Shown here one piece after another: positions 54,679 through 64,000 of a DNA stretch of 64,000 nt. Source of the stretch: Scopulibacillus daqui (GTDB taxonomy: Bacteria; Bacillota; Bacilli; Bacillales; Sporolactobacillaceae). The notes beneath the pieces were generated by a model that was given only the letters and a program-made list of their open reading frames with translations, was not told where the DNA came from and made no database searches. The stretch lies in NCBI RefSeq assembly GCF_016908855.1, contig NZ_JAFBER010000007.1, positions 1 to 64,000 of the forward strand, given 5' to 3'. A program made the translations under genes and the position numbers. The stretch's first letter is position 1, and the number at the start of each line of letters is the position of its first letter.

Positions 54679-55968
54679 TGGATAAATTCGATTTAATAAT
54701 CTTGGGAATGGAATTGTTTCGCGAACATGTTCTGTTCCGCTGATCCACGCAACCGTTCTTTCCAAGCCTAATCCGAAACCTGAATGAGGAACGCTTCCGT
54801 ATTTTCTTAACTCTAAATACCATTCATAAGCAGGATCGGTCAGGTTATGTTCTTCATAACGTTTTTTAAGCAATTCCAAATCATCGATTCTTTGGCTGCC
54901 TCCGATAATTTCACCATAACCTTCAGGGGCGATTAAGTCAGCGCAAAGCACCACTTCTTCGCGGTCTGGATCAGGCTTCATATAAAAAGCTTTGATTGAC
55001 GCTGGATAATTGGTAATAAATACCGGCTTGTCAAAGCTCTCAGCAATGGCTGTTTCGTGCGGCGCACCGAAATCTTCTCCCCATTCAATATCGTCGAAGC
55101 CTTTTTCTTTTAGAAGTTCAATGGCTTTATCATAAGAAATTCTTGGAAACGGCGCTTGAACCTTTTCTAACTTGGAGATATCGCGATCAAGCGTCTTCAA
55201 TTCCATCCGGCAATTTTTCAAAACGGACTGCACAATGAATGACACATATTGCTCTTGAATTTTAAGGCTTTCTTCATGATCAGTAAATGCCATTTCCGGT
55301 TCAATCATCCAGAACTCGATTAAGTGGCGGCGGGTTTTAGACTTTTCTGCCCGAAAAGTTGGACCAAATGAAAACACTTTACCGAAAGCCATGGCCGCCG
55401 CTTCCATATATAATTGTCCGCTTTGCGATAAATAAGCGTCGCGGTCAAAATATTTTGTATGGAAGAGATCCGTGGTCCCTTCTGCGGAGCTGCCGGTCAA
55501 AATCGGCGGATCGATTTTAATAAAACCATGTTCATTAAAAAATTCATATGTTGCTCGAATAATTTCATTGCGAATACGTAAAATCGCATGCTGGCGGCTT
55601 GAACGCAGCCACAAGTGGCGATGATCCATCAAAAACTCTGTGCCGTGTTCTTTTGGCGTAATAGGATAGTCTTCTGTTATTTGGATAATCGAAAGATCTG
55701 TAACCGTCAACTCATACCCGGAAGGTGAACGATGATCTTCGCGCACTATACCATTGACATAAAAAGAACTTTCTTGCGTTAATTCTTTTGCTATATTCCA
55801 CGCTTCCTCTGAGACTTCGCTTTTTACGATGACGCCTTGGATGAATCCGGTACCGTCACGAAGCTGCAAAAACTGAATTTTGCCGCTGGAGCGCTTGTTG
55901 GCAAGCCAAACGCCAATCTTTACTTCTTGTCCAACATATTTGCTTACTTCGGAAATCGTTATTTTCAT
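54676..55968 (-). CDS. asnS: Asparaginyl-tRNA synthetase
   Basis: This 430-residue class IIb synthetase has an N-terminal OB-fold for anticodon binding ([20 protein letters not shown]), motif 2 [21 protein letters not shown] split near residue 210, and motif 3 [12 protein letters not shown] near the end. The start at 55968 is set by GGAGG 8 bases upstream. In B. subtilis aspB lies between ypmB and asnS; here only a 317-base gap is present. Confidence 0.96.
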   Translation of the reverse strand: MKITISEVSKYVGQEVKIGVWLANKRSSGKIQFLQLRDGTGFIQGVIVKSEVSEEAWNIAKELTQESSFYVNGIVREDHRSPSGYELTVTDLSIIQITEDYPITPKEHGTEFLMDHRHLWLRSSRQHAILRIRNEIIRATYEFFNEHGFIKIDPPILTGSSAEGTTDLFHTKYFDRDAYLSQSGQLYMEAAAMAFGKVFSFGPTFRAEKSKTRRHLIEFWMIEPEMAFTDHEESLKIQEQYVSFIVQSVLKNCRMELKTLDRDISKLEKVQAPFPRISYDKAIELLKEKGFDDIEWGEDFGAPHETAIAESFDKPVFITNYPASIKAFYMKPDPDREEVVLCADLIAPEGYGEIIGGSQRIDDLELLKKRYEEHNLTDPAYEWYLELRKYGSVPHSGFGLGLERTVAWISGTEHVRETIPFPRLLNRIYP

Positions 55969-56285
55969 AAACATAACCTCCACTACAAAAGAAAACTCAT
56001 GACCTTTCGAGAGGCCACCAATATTTTGATCTTATAATTTTTTCTTGTTTTGATCTATCATTTTTTATCATTTTGATCCATAGATGCCGCGTAAGACAAG
56101 CGGACATAATCGGGTTTAACTGCTCTTCATGGCCGCCTCGAGAATATGATCAGGGGTGTGTAAATCAGGCTTATCCAGCTCATTTTCCTTTTTCTAAGCT
56201 GGATAAAGATGTTCCGGGAAAAAAGCGATTTTGTGCGAATGTATGCGTGCTGCTGCACCGCTGGTTCGCCTTCCTTGAACTGGCG
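55969..56285. other. Gap where aspB would be expected
   Basis: No gene is evident. On the minus strand a 24-codon open remnant ends LDKPDLHTPDHILEAAMKSS; I do not recognise it and it does not look like AspB. The asnS promoter should lie here. Confidence 0.4.
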
Positions 56286-56765
56286 CTAGATGTGAAGAAT
56301 ATGTCCCTCTTCTTTGCCGTCTTTGAAATATAAATAGACGTAATTATATTCTTTATTGTGGTCAGTAAAAGTAATCTCCCAAACAGGCTGATTATTATCA
56401 ATGCCCAGCCGGACGGATACAATTTTGCGGACGTCATAATTTAACTTAGAAAATGCCTGTAGAGCTTCTTGTTTGGTTAGCCCGTCTTTAACGTACTCTT
56501 TAAACATTTTTCCATCTTTTTTATAAGGAACCCAAATATAAACGTCTTTGCCGGATTTATCGACAGAACGTATAACATGGTAAGATTGTTTCCCATTATA
56601 ATAAGAAACATCCTTAATCTTTGATATATGATATTGTTTCTTCGCTTCGGCTACAGCTTTCTGTGCAGCCGTACCTTCATAGGAGCTTGCCCGATGATAA
56701 ATTAACCAAGACTGCCATACACATATTAAAATAACAATCCCTGCTATAAATCCCCATTTCTTCAA
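56286..56765 (-). CDS. ypmB: YpmB-like membrane-anchored protein (DUF5590)
   Basis: This 159-residue protein has one N-terminal membrane anchor (WGFIAGIVILICVWQSWLIY) and an extracytoplasmic PepSY-like region (AEAKKQYHISKIKDVSYYNGKQ, then VWEITFTDHNKEYNYVYLYFKDG). It resembles B. subtilis YpmB. I choose the TTG at 56765 after AAGGTG. It lies 28 bases behind ypmA, so they are co-transcribed. Confidence 0.82.
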   Translation of the reverse strand: MKKWGFIAGIVILICVWQSWLIYHRASSYEGTAAQKAVAEAKKQYHISKIKDVSYYNGKQSYHVIRSVDKSGKDVYIWVPYKKDGKMFKEYVKDGLTKQEALQAFSKLNYDVRKIVSVRLGIDNNQPVWEITFTDHNKEYNYVYLYFKDGKEEGHILHI

Positions 56766-56793
56766 TTCAATCACCTTTTTAAACGACAACTTT

Positions 56794-56964
56794 TTATGTA
56801 CGATATATTGTAAATACCATCTTATCTTTATCTTTTTCGTCTAATGCTAATCCGAACATTAAGTCTTGGCGTTTTAATGTTCTATTTAAGCTGTCAACGA
56901 TTTTATAGAGATCATCTGACTTTTTAACGACAACAGTTGACAGAAGCTCAATTTTGTCTCCCAT
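56794..56964 (-). CDS. ypmA: YpmA-like small protein (DUF4264)
   Basis: This 56-residue protein starts MGDKIELLSTVVVKKSDDLY, then has KIVDSLNRTLKRQDLMFGLALD and ends FTIYRT. This is nearly the YpmA sequence I recall from B. subtilis, including length and last residues. GGAGG lies 6 bases before the ATG. Function unknown; the ypmA-ypmB pair is conserved. Confidence 0.88.
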   Translation of the reverse strand: MGDKIELLSTVVVKKSDDLYKIVDSLNRTLKRQDLMFGLALDEKDKDKMVFTIYRT

Positions 56965-57263
56965 TCATATCCTCCTTGGCACAAAATCTGTTAAACATAG
57001 TAGGACAAAAAACAGGTCAAACTATAAACACCCTGACATCAAGGGAAAATTCGCCTAACCGACACCTTTTTAACGAAACCTCTTTGGGTTTCGTTTTTTT
57101 GTTTTGGGCAGCATCTTTATTCGACATCCTCTAAATTAATCCTAATCATTTTATAATACAATTGCAACTGAAACTATATATGATTTTAGAAAAACACTGA
57201 TGTTCAATTAAAAACCCCCCAATCTGACAATCATTTGTTATGACTGGGGGAAAAAATGAGTAT
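56965..57263. other. Gap where dinG would be expected, with two terminators
   Basis: The panD terminator (57212-57250, minus strand, a stem around ccccca) and a second hairpin aacgaaacc/gggtttcgtt with seven T on the plus strand (57077-57099) fill the gap. The second has no plus-strand gene in front of it. No part of dinG is recognisable. Confidence 0.5.
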
Positions 57264-57656
57264 TTATTTCGCCAAATGAGCCGTCATTGCCTTTTCTCCG
57301 TTAATCAATTCCTTGATTCGATTGTTTTCATCCATAATCGCAATCGTTGGTTTATGGGAGATCATTTCATTATGATTCAATTGGGCATAAGAAATAATAA
57401 TGACTATATCATCTTTTTGAACAAGACGGGCTGCGGCGCCGTTAAGGCAAATCATTCCAGAACCGCGCTTACCTGCAATGACATATGTTTCAAACCTGGC
57501 ACCATTATTATTATTTACTATTTGCACTTTTTCATTTTCGACAATATCAACGGATTCAAGTATGTCAGCGTCAATTGTAATACTGCCGACATAATTTAAA
57601 TTGGCATCAGTAACCCTTGCTCTATGGATTTTACTTTTCATTAATGTTCGCAGCAT
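57264..57656 (-). CDS. panD: Aspartate 1-decarboxylase
   Basis: This 130-residue pyruvoyl enzyme makes beta-alanine for pantothenate. The start [20 protein letters not shown] and the self-cleavage site Gly24-Ser25 in NYVGSITID are conserved. The ATG overlaps the end of panC by 26 bases, so translation is coupled. Third gene of panBCD. Confidence 0.96.
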   Translation of the reverse strand: MLRTLMKSKIHRARVTDANLNYVGSITIDADILESVDIVENEKVQIVNNNNGARFETYVIAGKRGSGMICLNGAAARLVQKDDIVIIISYAQLNHNEMISHKPTIAIMDENNRIKELINGEKAMTAHLAK

Positions 57657-58527
57657 ATGGTTCCCCTTCTAACTTATTGTTGACATTTGCAACGATATTA
57701 TCGATTAACCTGGCATGCTCATATTGAACAGCGCAAGCGATTATAAAACGGCCATTCAGCAGCTCTTTTGACTGTAGATCGGGATAACCGAGCACTTCAA
57801 CATAATCAATCTTCCCGAGGCGGAGATGCGTTTCTAAATATAAAGTGACTTGGCTCTTAATATGAGCTGCTGACCTTTCTCCTTTATTAACTAATAACAA
57901 ACCTTCTTTAAGCCCCTGATACAGATGGACAGCTTCTTTTCTTTCATCGGATGATAAGCGAATATTTCGCGAACTTTTTGCTAAACCGTCTTTTTCTCGA
58001 ATAGTTTGGCATGGCACTAACTGAATAGGGTAATGAAAATTTTTAATCATGCTGTCAACAACAGCCACCTGCTGGGCATCCTTAAGCCCAAAAAACACTT
58101 TATCAGGCATTACGATATTGAAAAGTTTGACCAAAATCGTTGCTACGCCGTCAAAATGCCCCGGCCGGCTGCTTCCGCATAAGACATCGACACGATCTTT
58201 AACTGTCACCAGCATTGATTCACCTAGTGGATACATCTCGTCAACATTAGGATTAAACACAATATTGACGCCTTCCTTTTCTGCGATGATTTTGTCACGC
58301 TTAATATCTCTTGGATAAGTCTCAAAATCCTCATTAGGCCCAAATTGTGCAGGGTTAACAAATATACTGAGAACAACAATGTCGCACATAGCTTTAGCAT
58401 GGCGGATTAACGATTGATGTCCTTCATGCAAATATCCCATTGTCGGTACAAAGCCGATGGTTTGCCCCTTTTCTTTCAATTGCTGAATGGTTCGATTCAT
58501 TTCTTGAGCAGAATATATCATTTGCAT
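57631..58527 (-). CDS. panC: Pantoate--beta-alanine ligase
   Basis: This 298-residue protein joins pantoate and beta-alanine with ATP. Nucleotidyltransferase motifs [16 protein letters not shown] (HIGH-like) and KSSRNIRLS (KMSKS-like) are visible, as are [18 protein letters not shown] and FFGLKDAQQ. It follows panB by 10 bases. Confidence 0.96.
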   Translation of the reverse strand: MQMIYSAQEMNRTIQQLKEKGQTIGFVPTMGYLHEGHQSLIRHAKAMCDIVVLSIFVNPAQFGPNEDFETYPRDIKRDKIIAEKEGVNIVFNPNVDEMYPLGESMLVTVKDRVDVLCGSSRPGHFDGVATILVKLFNIVMPDKVFFGLKDAQQVAVVDSMIKNFHYPIQLVPCQTIREKDGLAKSSRNIRLSSDERKEAVHLYQGLKEGLLLVNKGERSAAHIKSQVTLYLETHLRLGKIDYVEVLGYPDLQSKELLNGRFIIACAVQYEHARLIDNIVANVNNKLEGEPYAANINEK

Positions 58528-58537
58528 AAGGCATCAC

Positions 58538-59359
58538 CTACCGTACTTGGCTGTTAAACAGCGTTGTGTTAAATGAATGTTCTGGTTGCGGAAAAGCCCT
58601 TTGTTTAACGTCCGCCACATATGTCTTGAGGCCGGTGACAATATCATCAGAAATATGCGCGTATTGCTTTACAAATTTAGCAACACGCTCAACGCCGTAA
58701 TCAATTAAATCATGGTAAACAAGAACTTGCCCGTCCGTTTTCGGGCCCGCACCAATGCCGATTGTTGGAATGGATAACTGTTCAGTAACAGCCTCAGCTA
58801 ATTGCCATGGCACGCATTCCAAAACAACTGCAAAGGCGCCTGCCTTTTCAACTGCCTTGGCATCTTCTATTAATTGATTTGCTTCTTCTTCAGTTTTGCA
58901 TTGAACTTTATAACCGCCTAAAACGCCGACAGATTGCGGTGTCAGCCCTAAATGACCGACAACCGGTACACCTGCTCCGGTTAAATGTTTGATCATATCA
59001 ACGACGTTGCCGCTGCCTTCAACTTTAACCGCATGTGCACCGCCTTCCTGTACAAGACGCTTCGCGTGATGAAGCGTTTCAGATGCACTGCTGTGATAGG
59101 TCATAAAAGGCATATCAGTCACAACAAAAGTATCTTTAGCTCCCCGGCGAACAGCCTTTGTGTGCAGGATCATATCCTCCAGAGTTACATTGACTGTTGA
59201 CTCATAACCAAGCGCCACCATTCCTAATGAGTCCCCGACAAGCAATAGATCAATGCCTGCTTGTTCAGCTAATTTTCCCGCCGGATAATCGTAAGCCGTC
59301 ACCATGACTATCGGCTCATTGCCGATTTTCATCTGCTGAAAATCTTTTGTTGTTTTCAT
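58538..59359 (-). CDS. panB: 3-methyl-2-oxobutanoate hydroxymethyltransferase
   Basis: This 273-residue enzyme makes ketopantoate from 2-oxoisovalerate and methylene-tetrahydrofolate. [34 protein letters not shown] with the metal Asp, and [14 protein letters not shown] are visible. The start at 59359 follows AAAGGAGG by 8 bases; the upstream open frame is leader RNA. Confidence 0.96.
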   Translation of the reverse strand: MKTTKDFQQMKIGNEPIVMVTAYDYPAGKLAEQAGIDLLLVGDSLGMVALGYESTVNVTLEDMILHTKAVRRGAKDTFVVTDMPFMTYHSSASETLHHAKRLVQEGGAHAVKVEGSGNVVDMIKHLTGAGVPVVGHLGLTPQSVGVLGGYKVQCKTEEEANQLIEDAKAVEKAGAFAVVLECVPWQLAEAVTEQLSIPTIGIGAGPKTDGQVLVYHDLIDYGVERVAKFVKQYAHISDDIVTGLKTYVADVKQRAFPQPEHSFNTTLFNSQVR

Positions 59360-59645
59360 GTTTTTTTCCTCCTTTTTTTGCAGAGGAAGATGATTATAAA
59401 TAGGTGTCCAAACTAGGCAATGTTTCCCGCACTTTTTGAACATCCTAACGGAATAATAAAAAAATCCTTCCCACAAAACGTCACTTTGTGAAGAAGGATT
59501 TGATATCCGTCGGCATAAATCATCCCTCTGTCCCAGTCCGCTATTGTGGATCAAGGCAGATCTTTTTTGATTGAAAATTTCGGTGTAAAAAAAAGCAATA
59601 GCGGTACAGCTCCTTATGGATGCCGTCCATAAAATCATTATAACA
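59360..59645 (-). promoter_or_regulatory. panBCD leader with promoter and attenuator-like terminator
   Basis: An extended -10 (TG-T-TATAAT at 59645-59637, minus strand) starts a roughly 270-nt leader. Its distal part holds a strong terminator: aaatccttc/gaaggattt (59462-59470 with 59493-59501) continued by cacaaa/tttgtg and followed by seven T. A terminator inside the leader implies regulated read-through. Pan-motif RNAs are known upstream of panB in related bacteria; I could not confirm the bulged-A stem that defines them. Confidence 0.55.
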
Positions 59646-59656
59646 AATATAATGGA

Positions 59657-60643
59657 TTATTGAGAAGATAATTCTATATCGGCTGAATAAATTTTATGAA
59701 TATGGCCGTCATCATCCCTTAAAAGCAAAACGCCTTCATCATCAATGCCTTGAGCTAATCCGTAAATCACATCACCATTAGTCTTGCGGGCATAAATCTT
59801 CTTTCCTAGACTAATTGCATAAGATTCCCATAACAATTTAATAAAATGAAAACCTTCATCCATATACATTTTGTAGAGGCTTTCAATCTCCTTCAGAATG
59901 GCTTGAATGATTTCAGCCCGATCAAAAGTTTTTCCTGCTTCAATTCTTAATGATGTAGCAATGTCTTTCAATTCATCAGGAAAATCTTCAATGTCTGTAT
60001 TCACGTTGATGCCGATCCCGATAATGATGGCTTTAACATCGGCCGCTTCAGCCTGACATTCCGTTAAAATCCCGACAAATTTTTTGCCTTTGTACAGAAT
60101 ATCGTTCGGCCATTTAATTTCACAGTCCAAACCTGTGGCACGCTTAACTGCTTTTACAACAGCAGCTGCGGTCAATAGTGTAAATTGAGGGGCTTTATTT
60201 ATCTGGATATCAGGTCTAATGATCAGGCTCATCCAAATTCCAGCCCCTTTAGGTGAATGCCATTGCCGTCCCAGTCTGCCTCTTCCCGATGTTTGTTCCT
60301 CCGCCAGAACGACAGTGCCTTCTTCTGCCCCATCCTCGGCCAAATGTTGTGCTTCTTTCTGTGTTGAAGGCAATTCGTCTTTGCATACAAGACGATGTCC
60401 AAGCCGTTCGGTTTCCAATCCAGCTCTTATTCTAGCTTCGCTTAATTGATCCGGGGCATCAATTAATTTGTATCCCCTTTTATGAACTGATGCGATTGAA
60501 TAGCCTTCATTTTCCAGTTCCTTGATATGTTTCCAAACAGCCGTTCGAGAACAGCCGATTTCATCGCTTATTTTTTGGCCGGATAAATAGTCGTTGCGGT
60601 TTTCAAATAATAATTTCAAAATATGGTTTTTCGTTTTAGACAA
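59657..60643 (-). CDS. birA: Biotin--protein ligase / biotin repressor
   Basis: This 328-residue bifunctional protein has an N-terminal winged HTH (YLSGQKISDEIGCSRTAVWKHIKEL), a catalytic core with SGRGRLGRQWHSPKGAGIW (ATP/biotin loop) and KWPNDILYKGKKFVGIL with the key Lys, and a C-terminal SH3-like domain. It attaches biotin to carboxylases and represses biotin genes. The start is a TTG overlapping the end of cca by 8 bases, after GGGTGATG. Confidence 0.95.
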   Translation of the reverse strand: MSKTKNHILKLLFENRNDYLSGQKISDEIGCSRTAVWKHIKELENEGYSIASVHKRGYKLIDAPDQLSEARIRAGLETERLGHRLVCKDELPSTQKEAQHLAEDGAEEGTVVLAEEQTSGRGRLGRQWHSPKGAGIWMSLIIRPDIQINKAPQFTLLTAAAVVKAVKRATGLDCEIKWPNDILYKGKKFVGILTECQAEAADVKAIIIGIGINVNTDIEDFPDELKDIATSLRIEAGKTFDRAEIIQAILKEIESLYKMYMDEGFHFIKLLWESYAISLGKKIYARKTNGDVIYGLAQGIDDEGVLLLRDDDGHIHKIYSADIELSSQ

Positions 60644-61829
60644 ATGACATCACCCATCTTTTTATTTCCTCATAATCGTTTTGCAGTCTTCCGCAAAGGA
60701 CTTCTCCCTCAATTTTGGATAATAGCTGCTCAATCCAAGGCCCAGGCTTTCTTTGAAGCCAACGGGATAAATCCTTGCCGTTGATATGTAAATGTTTGCG
60801 GTCATGAATAGGCATTTTGTCCCACAAATTGATAATATCGGCTTCTGTTTGTCCCGTTTGATCTCTGAAAGCCTTTTTGAGCCTTTCAACAGATAACGCT
60901 GAAGAAAGCCCTGACCGATAAAGGCTTTCTCTTGTCCACTCATGCTGCTTTTGCTGTCTATAAATGGCCGTATGCTTTAAAAGCCAATTTTTTTGTTTCT
61001 TTGACATTTTCCAAGCGCGGCAAAAGCCTGCTATATCATTAATATCCAGCTGTATCATAAGCGCACACCAGCGCTCCTCATCCGATAGCAGCTTTTCTAA
61101 TGAAAGCGCGCTGAATTGCCGGCATTCAGATTGCTTATCCTTCAAACAGGGCAAGTATTGATGTATATCATTGTTAAGCAAGATGTGAAAGGCCTTTTGC
61201 AGGTTTTTGCCTTTTAATAATTTGGTAAACTCTTGATAGATCCTTTCAACCGAAATGTTTTTTAACAGCGGGGCAAGTTCACGGCAAGTGTTTTCAAGCG
61301 CCAATGGCATATCTAATCCTAGCTGGCTCATAAACCTCAAGCCTCTCAGCATCCGCAATGGATCTTCTTTAAACCTTACTTCGGGATCCCCTACCGTCAT
61401 TAACCGGTTCTCTTTCAAGTCATGCTGCCCATTATAAGGATCAATAATGCCGCCGTCAATCGACAGTGCGATCGCATTCATTGTAAAATCACGCCGTTTT
61501 AAATCTTCGGTAATACTTGTTTCGAAATAAACTTGCTCAGGGTGTCTGTAATCGGCATATCCCGATTCTGAACGGAAAGTGGTCACTTCAAAGTTGGCGC
61601 CCTCTTCACGAACGATCACAGTTCCATGCTCAATGCCTACGGGTATCGTTTTGGAAAACAGTGCTTGAACCTGATCGGGCCGGGCAGAAGTTGTGATATC
61701 AATATCATGAACAGGTCGATTCAGTATATAATCCCTTACAGCGCCTCCGACAATATAAGCATCGAAACCATGCTGATGAAGTTTATTCAGAACCTTATAG
61801 GCCGTCTTAAACGGCGCCTTATTCAACAT
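60636..61829 (-). CDS. cca: CCA-adding tRNA nucleotidyltransferase
   Basis: This 397-residue class II nucleotidyltransferase builds the tRNA 3' CCA end. The head domain has YIVGGAVRDYILNRPVHDIDITT with the two metal Asp, then DFTMNAIALS, RRF-like KEDPLRMLRGLRF and RIYQEFTKLL. Length fits the Bacillus enzyme. Part of bshB1-bshA-cca-birA. Confidence 0.95.
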   Translation of the reverse strand: MLNKAPFKTAYKVLNKLHQHGFDAYIVGGAVRDYILNRPVHDIDITTSARPDQVQALFSKTIPVGIEHGTVIVREEGANFEVTTFRSESGYADYRHPEQVYFETSITEDLKRRDFTMNAIALSIDGGIIDPYNGQHDLKENRLMTVGDPEVRFKEDPLRMLRGLRFMSQLGLDMPLALENTCRELAPLLKNISVERIYQEFTKLLKGKNLQKAFHILLNNDIHQYLPCLKDKQSECRQFSALSLEKLLSDEERWCALMIQLDINDIAGFCRAWKMSKKQKNWLLKHTAIYRQQKQHEWTRESLYRSGLSSALSVERLKKAFRDQTGQTEADIINLWDKMPIHDRKHLHINGKDLSRWLQRKPGPWIEQLLSKIEGEVLCGRLQNDYEEIKRWVMSFV

Positions 61830-61844
61830 ACTTGTTCACATCCA

Positions 61845-62972
61845 TTATTTATCCAATACTTTCTTATAAATGGCTTCATATTGCTCTAAAATGTGCTGTG
61901 AATGGAAAATTGTCCGCGCTCTTTTAACCGCATTTTCCGACAATCTTTGATGCAGCTTTGGATCCTGCAGTATATTAACGGCTTTGCTTGCTATATCATC
62001 AATATCTCCAACATCCGTTAAATAGCCTGTTTCCCCGTCAACAATAACTTCAGGAATACCGCCTGCACGCGTGCCAACCGCCGGCACACCGCAAGAAGCT
62101 GCTTCTAGCAATATAAGTCCAAAACTTTCTTTTGATGATAACAGCAATACCAGATCACTAATAGACAATAAATCGGCGACATTATCTTGTTTGCCCAGAA
62201 ACATCACTTTACTTTCAATGCCAAGCGTTTGAACAAGGTCCATAACAATCGGAAATTCAGGGCCTTCTCCAATCAGTAAAAGTTTGGCCGGCATTTCTTC
62301 TTGTATTTTTGAAAATACCTTAATCACATCCGGAACCCGTTTGACACCTCTGAAATTTGAAATATGAATGATGACTTTTTCGTCAGGATTGATCTGTAAT
62401 TCTTCTTTTAAATGACCTGTATCTTGCTTATAATAAATGTCTTCATCAACAAAATTATATACTGGCATGATTTCTTTATTTGTTTTCAGCAAATCATGGG
62501 TTTGTCTGGCTAAGTCCTTTGAAACAGCTGTGACCATGTCGGATTGTTCAATTCCAAACCGGATCATGTTGCTTAAAGCGGGATCATATCCTAATACAGT
62601 AATATCAGTGCCATGCAATGTTGTCACAATTTTCAAACGGCCGCCGGCCATTTGTTTGGCCAAATAAGCGCAAACAGCATGGGGAACAGCGTAATGAACA
62701 TGCAAAAGATCGAGTTCTTCCCTGACCGCAACATCCGCCATTTTACTTGCTAAAGTTAAATCATACGGCGGATAGCGAAAAACAGCGTATTGATTCACTT
62801 CAACCTCATGAAAAAAGATATTTCGTGATGTCTTCTCGAGACGGAACGGAATACTGGACGTAATAAAATGCACTTCATGGCCTTTTTTTGCCAGCATTTT
62901 CCCTAATTCAGTCGCTACAACACCTGATCCGCCGACAGTAGGATAACATGTAATACCGATTTTCAATTTCAT
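61845..62972 (-). CDS. bshA: N-acetyl-alpha-D-glucosaminyl L-malate synthase
   Basis: This 375-residue GT4 glycosyltransferase performs the first step of bacillithiol synthesis, joining UDP-GlcNAc and L-malate. [39 protein letters not shown], and the nucleotide-sugar site [29 protein letters not shown] are visible. It overlaps bshB1 by 4 bases (ATGA). Confidence 0.96.
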   Translation of the reverse strand: MKLKIGITCYPTVGGSGVVATELGKMLAKKGHEVHFITSSIPFRLEKTSRNIFFHEVEVNQYAVFRYPPYDLTLASKMADVAVREELDLLHVHYAVPHAVCAYLAKQMAGGRLKIVTTLHGTDITVLGYDPALSNMIRFGIEQSDMVTAVSKDLARQTHDLLKTNKEIMPVYNFVDEDIYYKQDTGHLKEELQINPDEKVIIHISNFRGVKRVPDVIKVFSKIQEEMPAKLLLIGEGPEFPIVMDLVQTLGIESKVMFLGKQDNVADLLSISDLVLLLSSKESFGLILLEAASCGVPAVGTRAGGIPEVIVDGETGYLTDVGDIDDIASKAVNILQDPKLHQRLSENAVKRARTIFHSQHILEQYEAIYKKVLDK

Positions 62973-63682
62973 GAAGATTCTCCTATTAAATACTTGCGCT
63001 TTAACGGCCTGCTCGTCTTAAAACCTTCAGCAAACAGTGTTTCCGTTTCTTTGCCATATAAACGGTCCCGGCTTTCAACAGCTTCAAGGTATCCGTTTGT
63101 CAGCGGCGTTTCAACATTGTCATCCAATAAAGTAAATTGGCTGCGGTAAGATTTTAGAGCATCCATTTTCACTTTATGAACATCAGTAATATCTACAACA
63201 AAATCCGCTTTATGAAACCCATTGATAAAATAATAATAAAGATCTTTTACTTTATGGCTCGGCAGGCCTTGAGCCCCTTGGTATTTTCTGATTTTTGCAG
63301 AAAACACAGCTTCTTCGACCAGGCGGCCGCAGTGACCGTGGTCAGGATGGCGGTCTTCAAAATACGGAGCAAATACAAGCTCGGGTTTATATAACCGGAT
63401 AACGTCTACGACTTTTGCGATCATTAGATCATCCAATGCCAATCCTCTATCGGGAAACCCCAGATTTTCTCTGACAGCAAGTCCAAGTTTATCTGAAGCT
63501 TGTGAAGCTTCTTCAGCTCGCATGACGATATTTCCATTCGATGACAGCTCGGCTTTTGTCAAATCGCAAATCCCTACTTTAAAGCCTTTAGCTGTATGAA
63601 GAGCAATGGTGCCGCCCATCCCGATTTCTGCATCGTCGGGATGAGCGCCAAAAGCCAATATATCGAGTTTCACTTGTTCCAT
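62969..63682 (-). CDS. bshB1: Bacillithiol biosynthesis deacetylase
   Basis: This 237-residue zinc LmbE/PIG-L deacetylase removes the acetyl group from GlcNAc-malate, step two of bacillithiol synthesis. The zinc motif [15 protein letters not shown] is at the start, and the distal ligand is in [14 protein letters not shown] (near residue 115). The start at 63682 lies one base after the mgsA stop, with AGGATG upstream. Confidence 0.95.
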   Translation of the reverse strand: MEQVKLDILAFGAHPDDAEIGMGGTIALHTAKGFKVGICDLTKAELSSNGNIVMRAEEASQASDKLGLAVRENLGFPDRGLALDDLMIAKVVDVIRLYKPELVFAPYFEDRHPDHGHCGRLVEEAVFSAKIRKYQGAQGLPSHKVKDLYYYFINGFHKADFVVDITDVHKVKMDALKSYRSQFTLLDDNVETPLTNGYLEAVESRDRLYGKETETLFAEGFKTSRPLKRKYLIGESS

Positions 63683-63683
63683 A

Positions 63684-64000
63684 TCAATCATCCTTCTTCT
63701 TATGAACGAACTGACGCCAATTCAATTCACCGCGTTCTAAAGCATGCATTAACAATTCTCCTGTCGCCATATTGGTTGCAAGCGGAATTTCATATACGTC
63801 GCTGAGGCGAATCAGGGCATTAATATCCGGTTCATGAGGCTGAGCGGTAAGCGGATCGCGGAAGAAGATAACCATGTCCATCTCATTGTTTGCTATTAAA
63901 GCACCTATTTGCTGGTCGCCGCCATAAGGACCCGATTGAAAACGTTGAACATGCAAACCAGTCGCTTCCATGATCTTCTTTCCCGTTGTGCCGGTCGCAA
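63684..64000 (-). CDS. mgsA: Methylglyoxal synthase, 3' part (runs off the window)
   Basis: The visible 105 residues cover the C-terminal three quarters of MgsA, which turns dihydroxyacetone phosphate into methylglyoxal. [21 protein letters not shown] with phosphate-binding residues, [20 protein letters not shown] and [12 protein letters not shown] are conserved. The gene start is beyond base 64000. Order mgsA - bshB1 - bshA is as in B. subtilis. Confidence 0.95.
   Translation of the reverse strand, partial: ATGTTGKKIMEATGLHVQRFQSGPYGGDQQIGALIANNEMDMVIFFRDPLTAQPHEPDINALIRLSDVYEIPLATNMATGELLMHALERGELNWRQFVHKKKDD

Noticed and set aside
57120-57138. Short minus-strand frame MSNKDAAQNKKTKPKEV in the ypmA-panD gap
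   Set aside because: The possible ribosome site GAGG abuts the ATG, composition is simple, and the frame runs through the plus-strand terminator hairpin; too weak to call a gene.
1-64000. CRISPR arrays, rRNA and tRNA genes, prophage
   Set aside because: No regularly spaced repeats, no rRNA segments, no convincing tRNA cloverleaf and no phage structural genes were seen; only one IS remnant and one intron are mobile.

Overview
The window is chromosomal DNA of an endospore-forming Firmicute of the order Bacillales. Evidence for sporulation is a gerP spore-coat permeability cluster, a SleL/YaaH-type cortex hydrolase and an SspP-like small spore protein. Bacillithiol genes (bshA, bshB1) and long synteny with Bacillus subtilis (mgsA-bshB1-bshA-cca-birA-panBCD, ypmA-ypmB-asnS-dnaD-nth-ponA-recU-yppC-yppE) support this. 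Relative to the B. subtilis order as I recall it, dinG, aspB and ypoC are missing. No genus is assigned.

Layout. (1) 1-4971 is accessory and AT-rich: the 3' part of an IS630-family element, a lantibiotic-immunity-type ABC locus (ATPase and two permeases, one broken by a 10-bp tandem duplication, plus a response-regulator gene cut by the IS) and a group II intron lodged just after the gnd terminator. (2) 5-11.5 kb holds gnd, an exporter, D-amino acid aminotransferase, sspP, an SGNH hydrolase, yneP/yneQ, an FbpB-like peptide and a GNAT. (3) 11.5-22.8 kb holds a gene set that reads as one complete lysine-to-crotonyl-CoA pathway: L-lysine 6-dehydrogenase, aldehyde dehydrogenase, aminotransferase, ThDP decarboxylase-like enzyme, glutarate CoA-transferase and glutaryl-CoA dehydrogenase, with an IclR regulator and matching palindromic operator candidates at two promoters. 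A type I toxin-antitoxin-like locus sits inside it. (4) 22.9-30.1 kb holds DedA, an M20 dipeptidase, a divergent LysR/MFS pair and aconitase. (5) 30.2-34.8 kb is the selenocysteine module selA-selD-selB; selD itself carries an in-frame UGA and so appears to be a selenoprotein. (6) 34.9-43.4 kb holds a decayed hydrolase, a DUF3900 protein, an orphan phnX, a second holin-like toxin peptide, the ykoEDC thiamine-precursor transporter under a TPP riboswitch, and putP. (7) 43.4-46.2 kb is a rearranged gerP cluster with two sigma-K-like promoters. (8) 46.3-64 kb is the conserved ypp/ypm/pan/bsh core, including a PBP1 with a 200-residue low-complexity tail.

The lysine module is the most coherent new biology. 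Regions 3 and 5 are functional islands; region 1 is the only clearly mobile or decaying part. Product names rest on recognised motifs and remembered family sequences; no database search was run.
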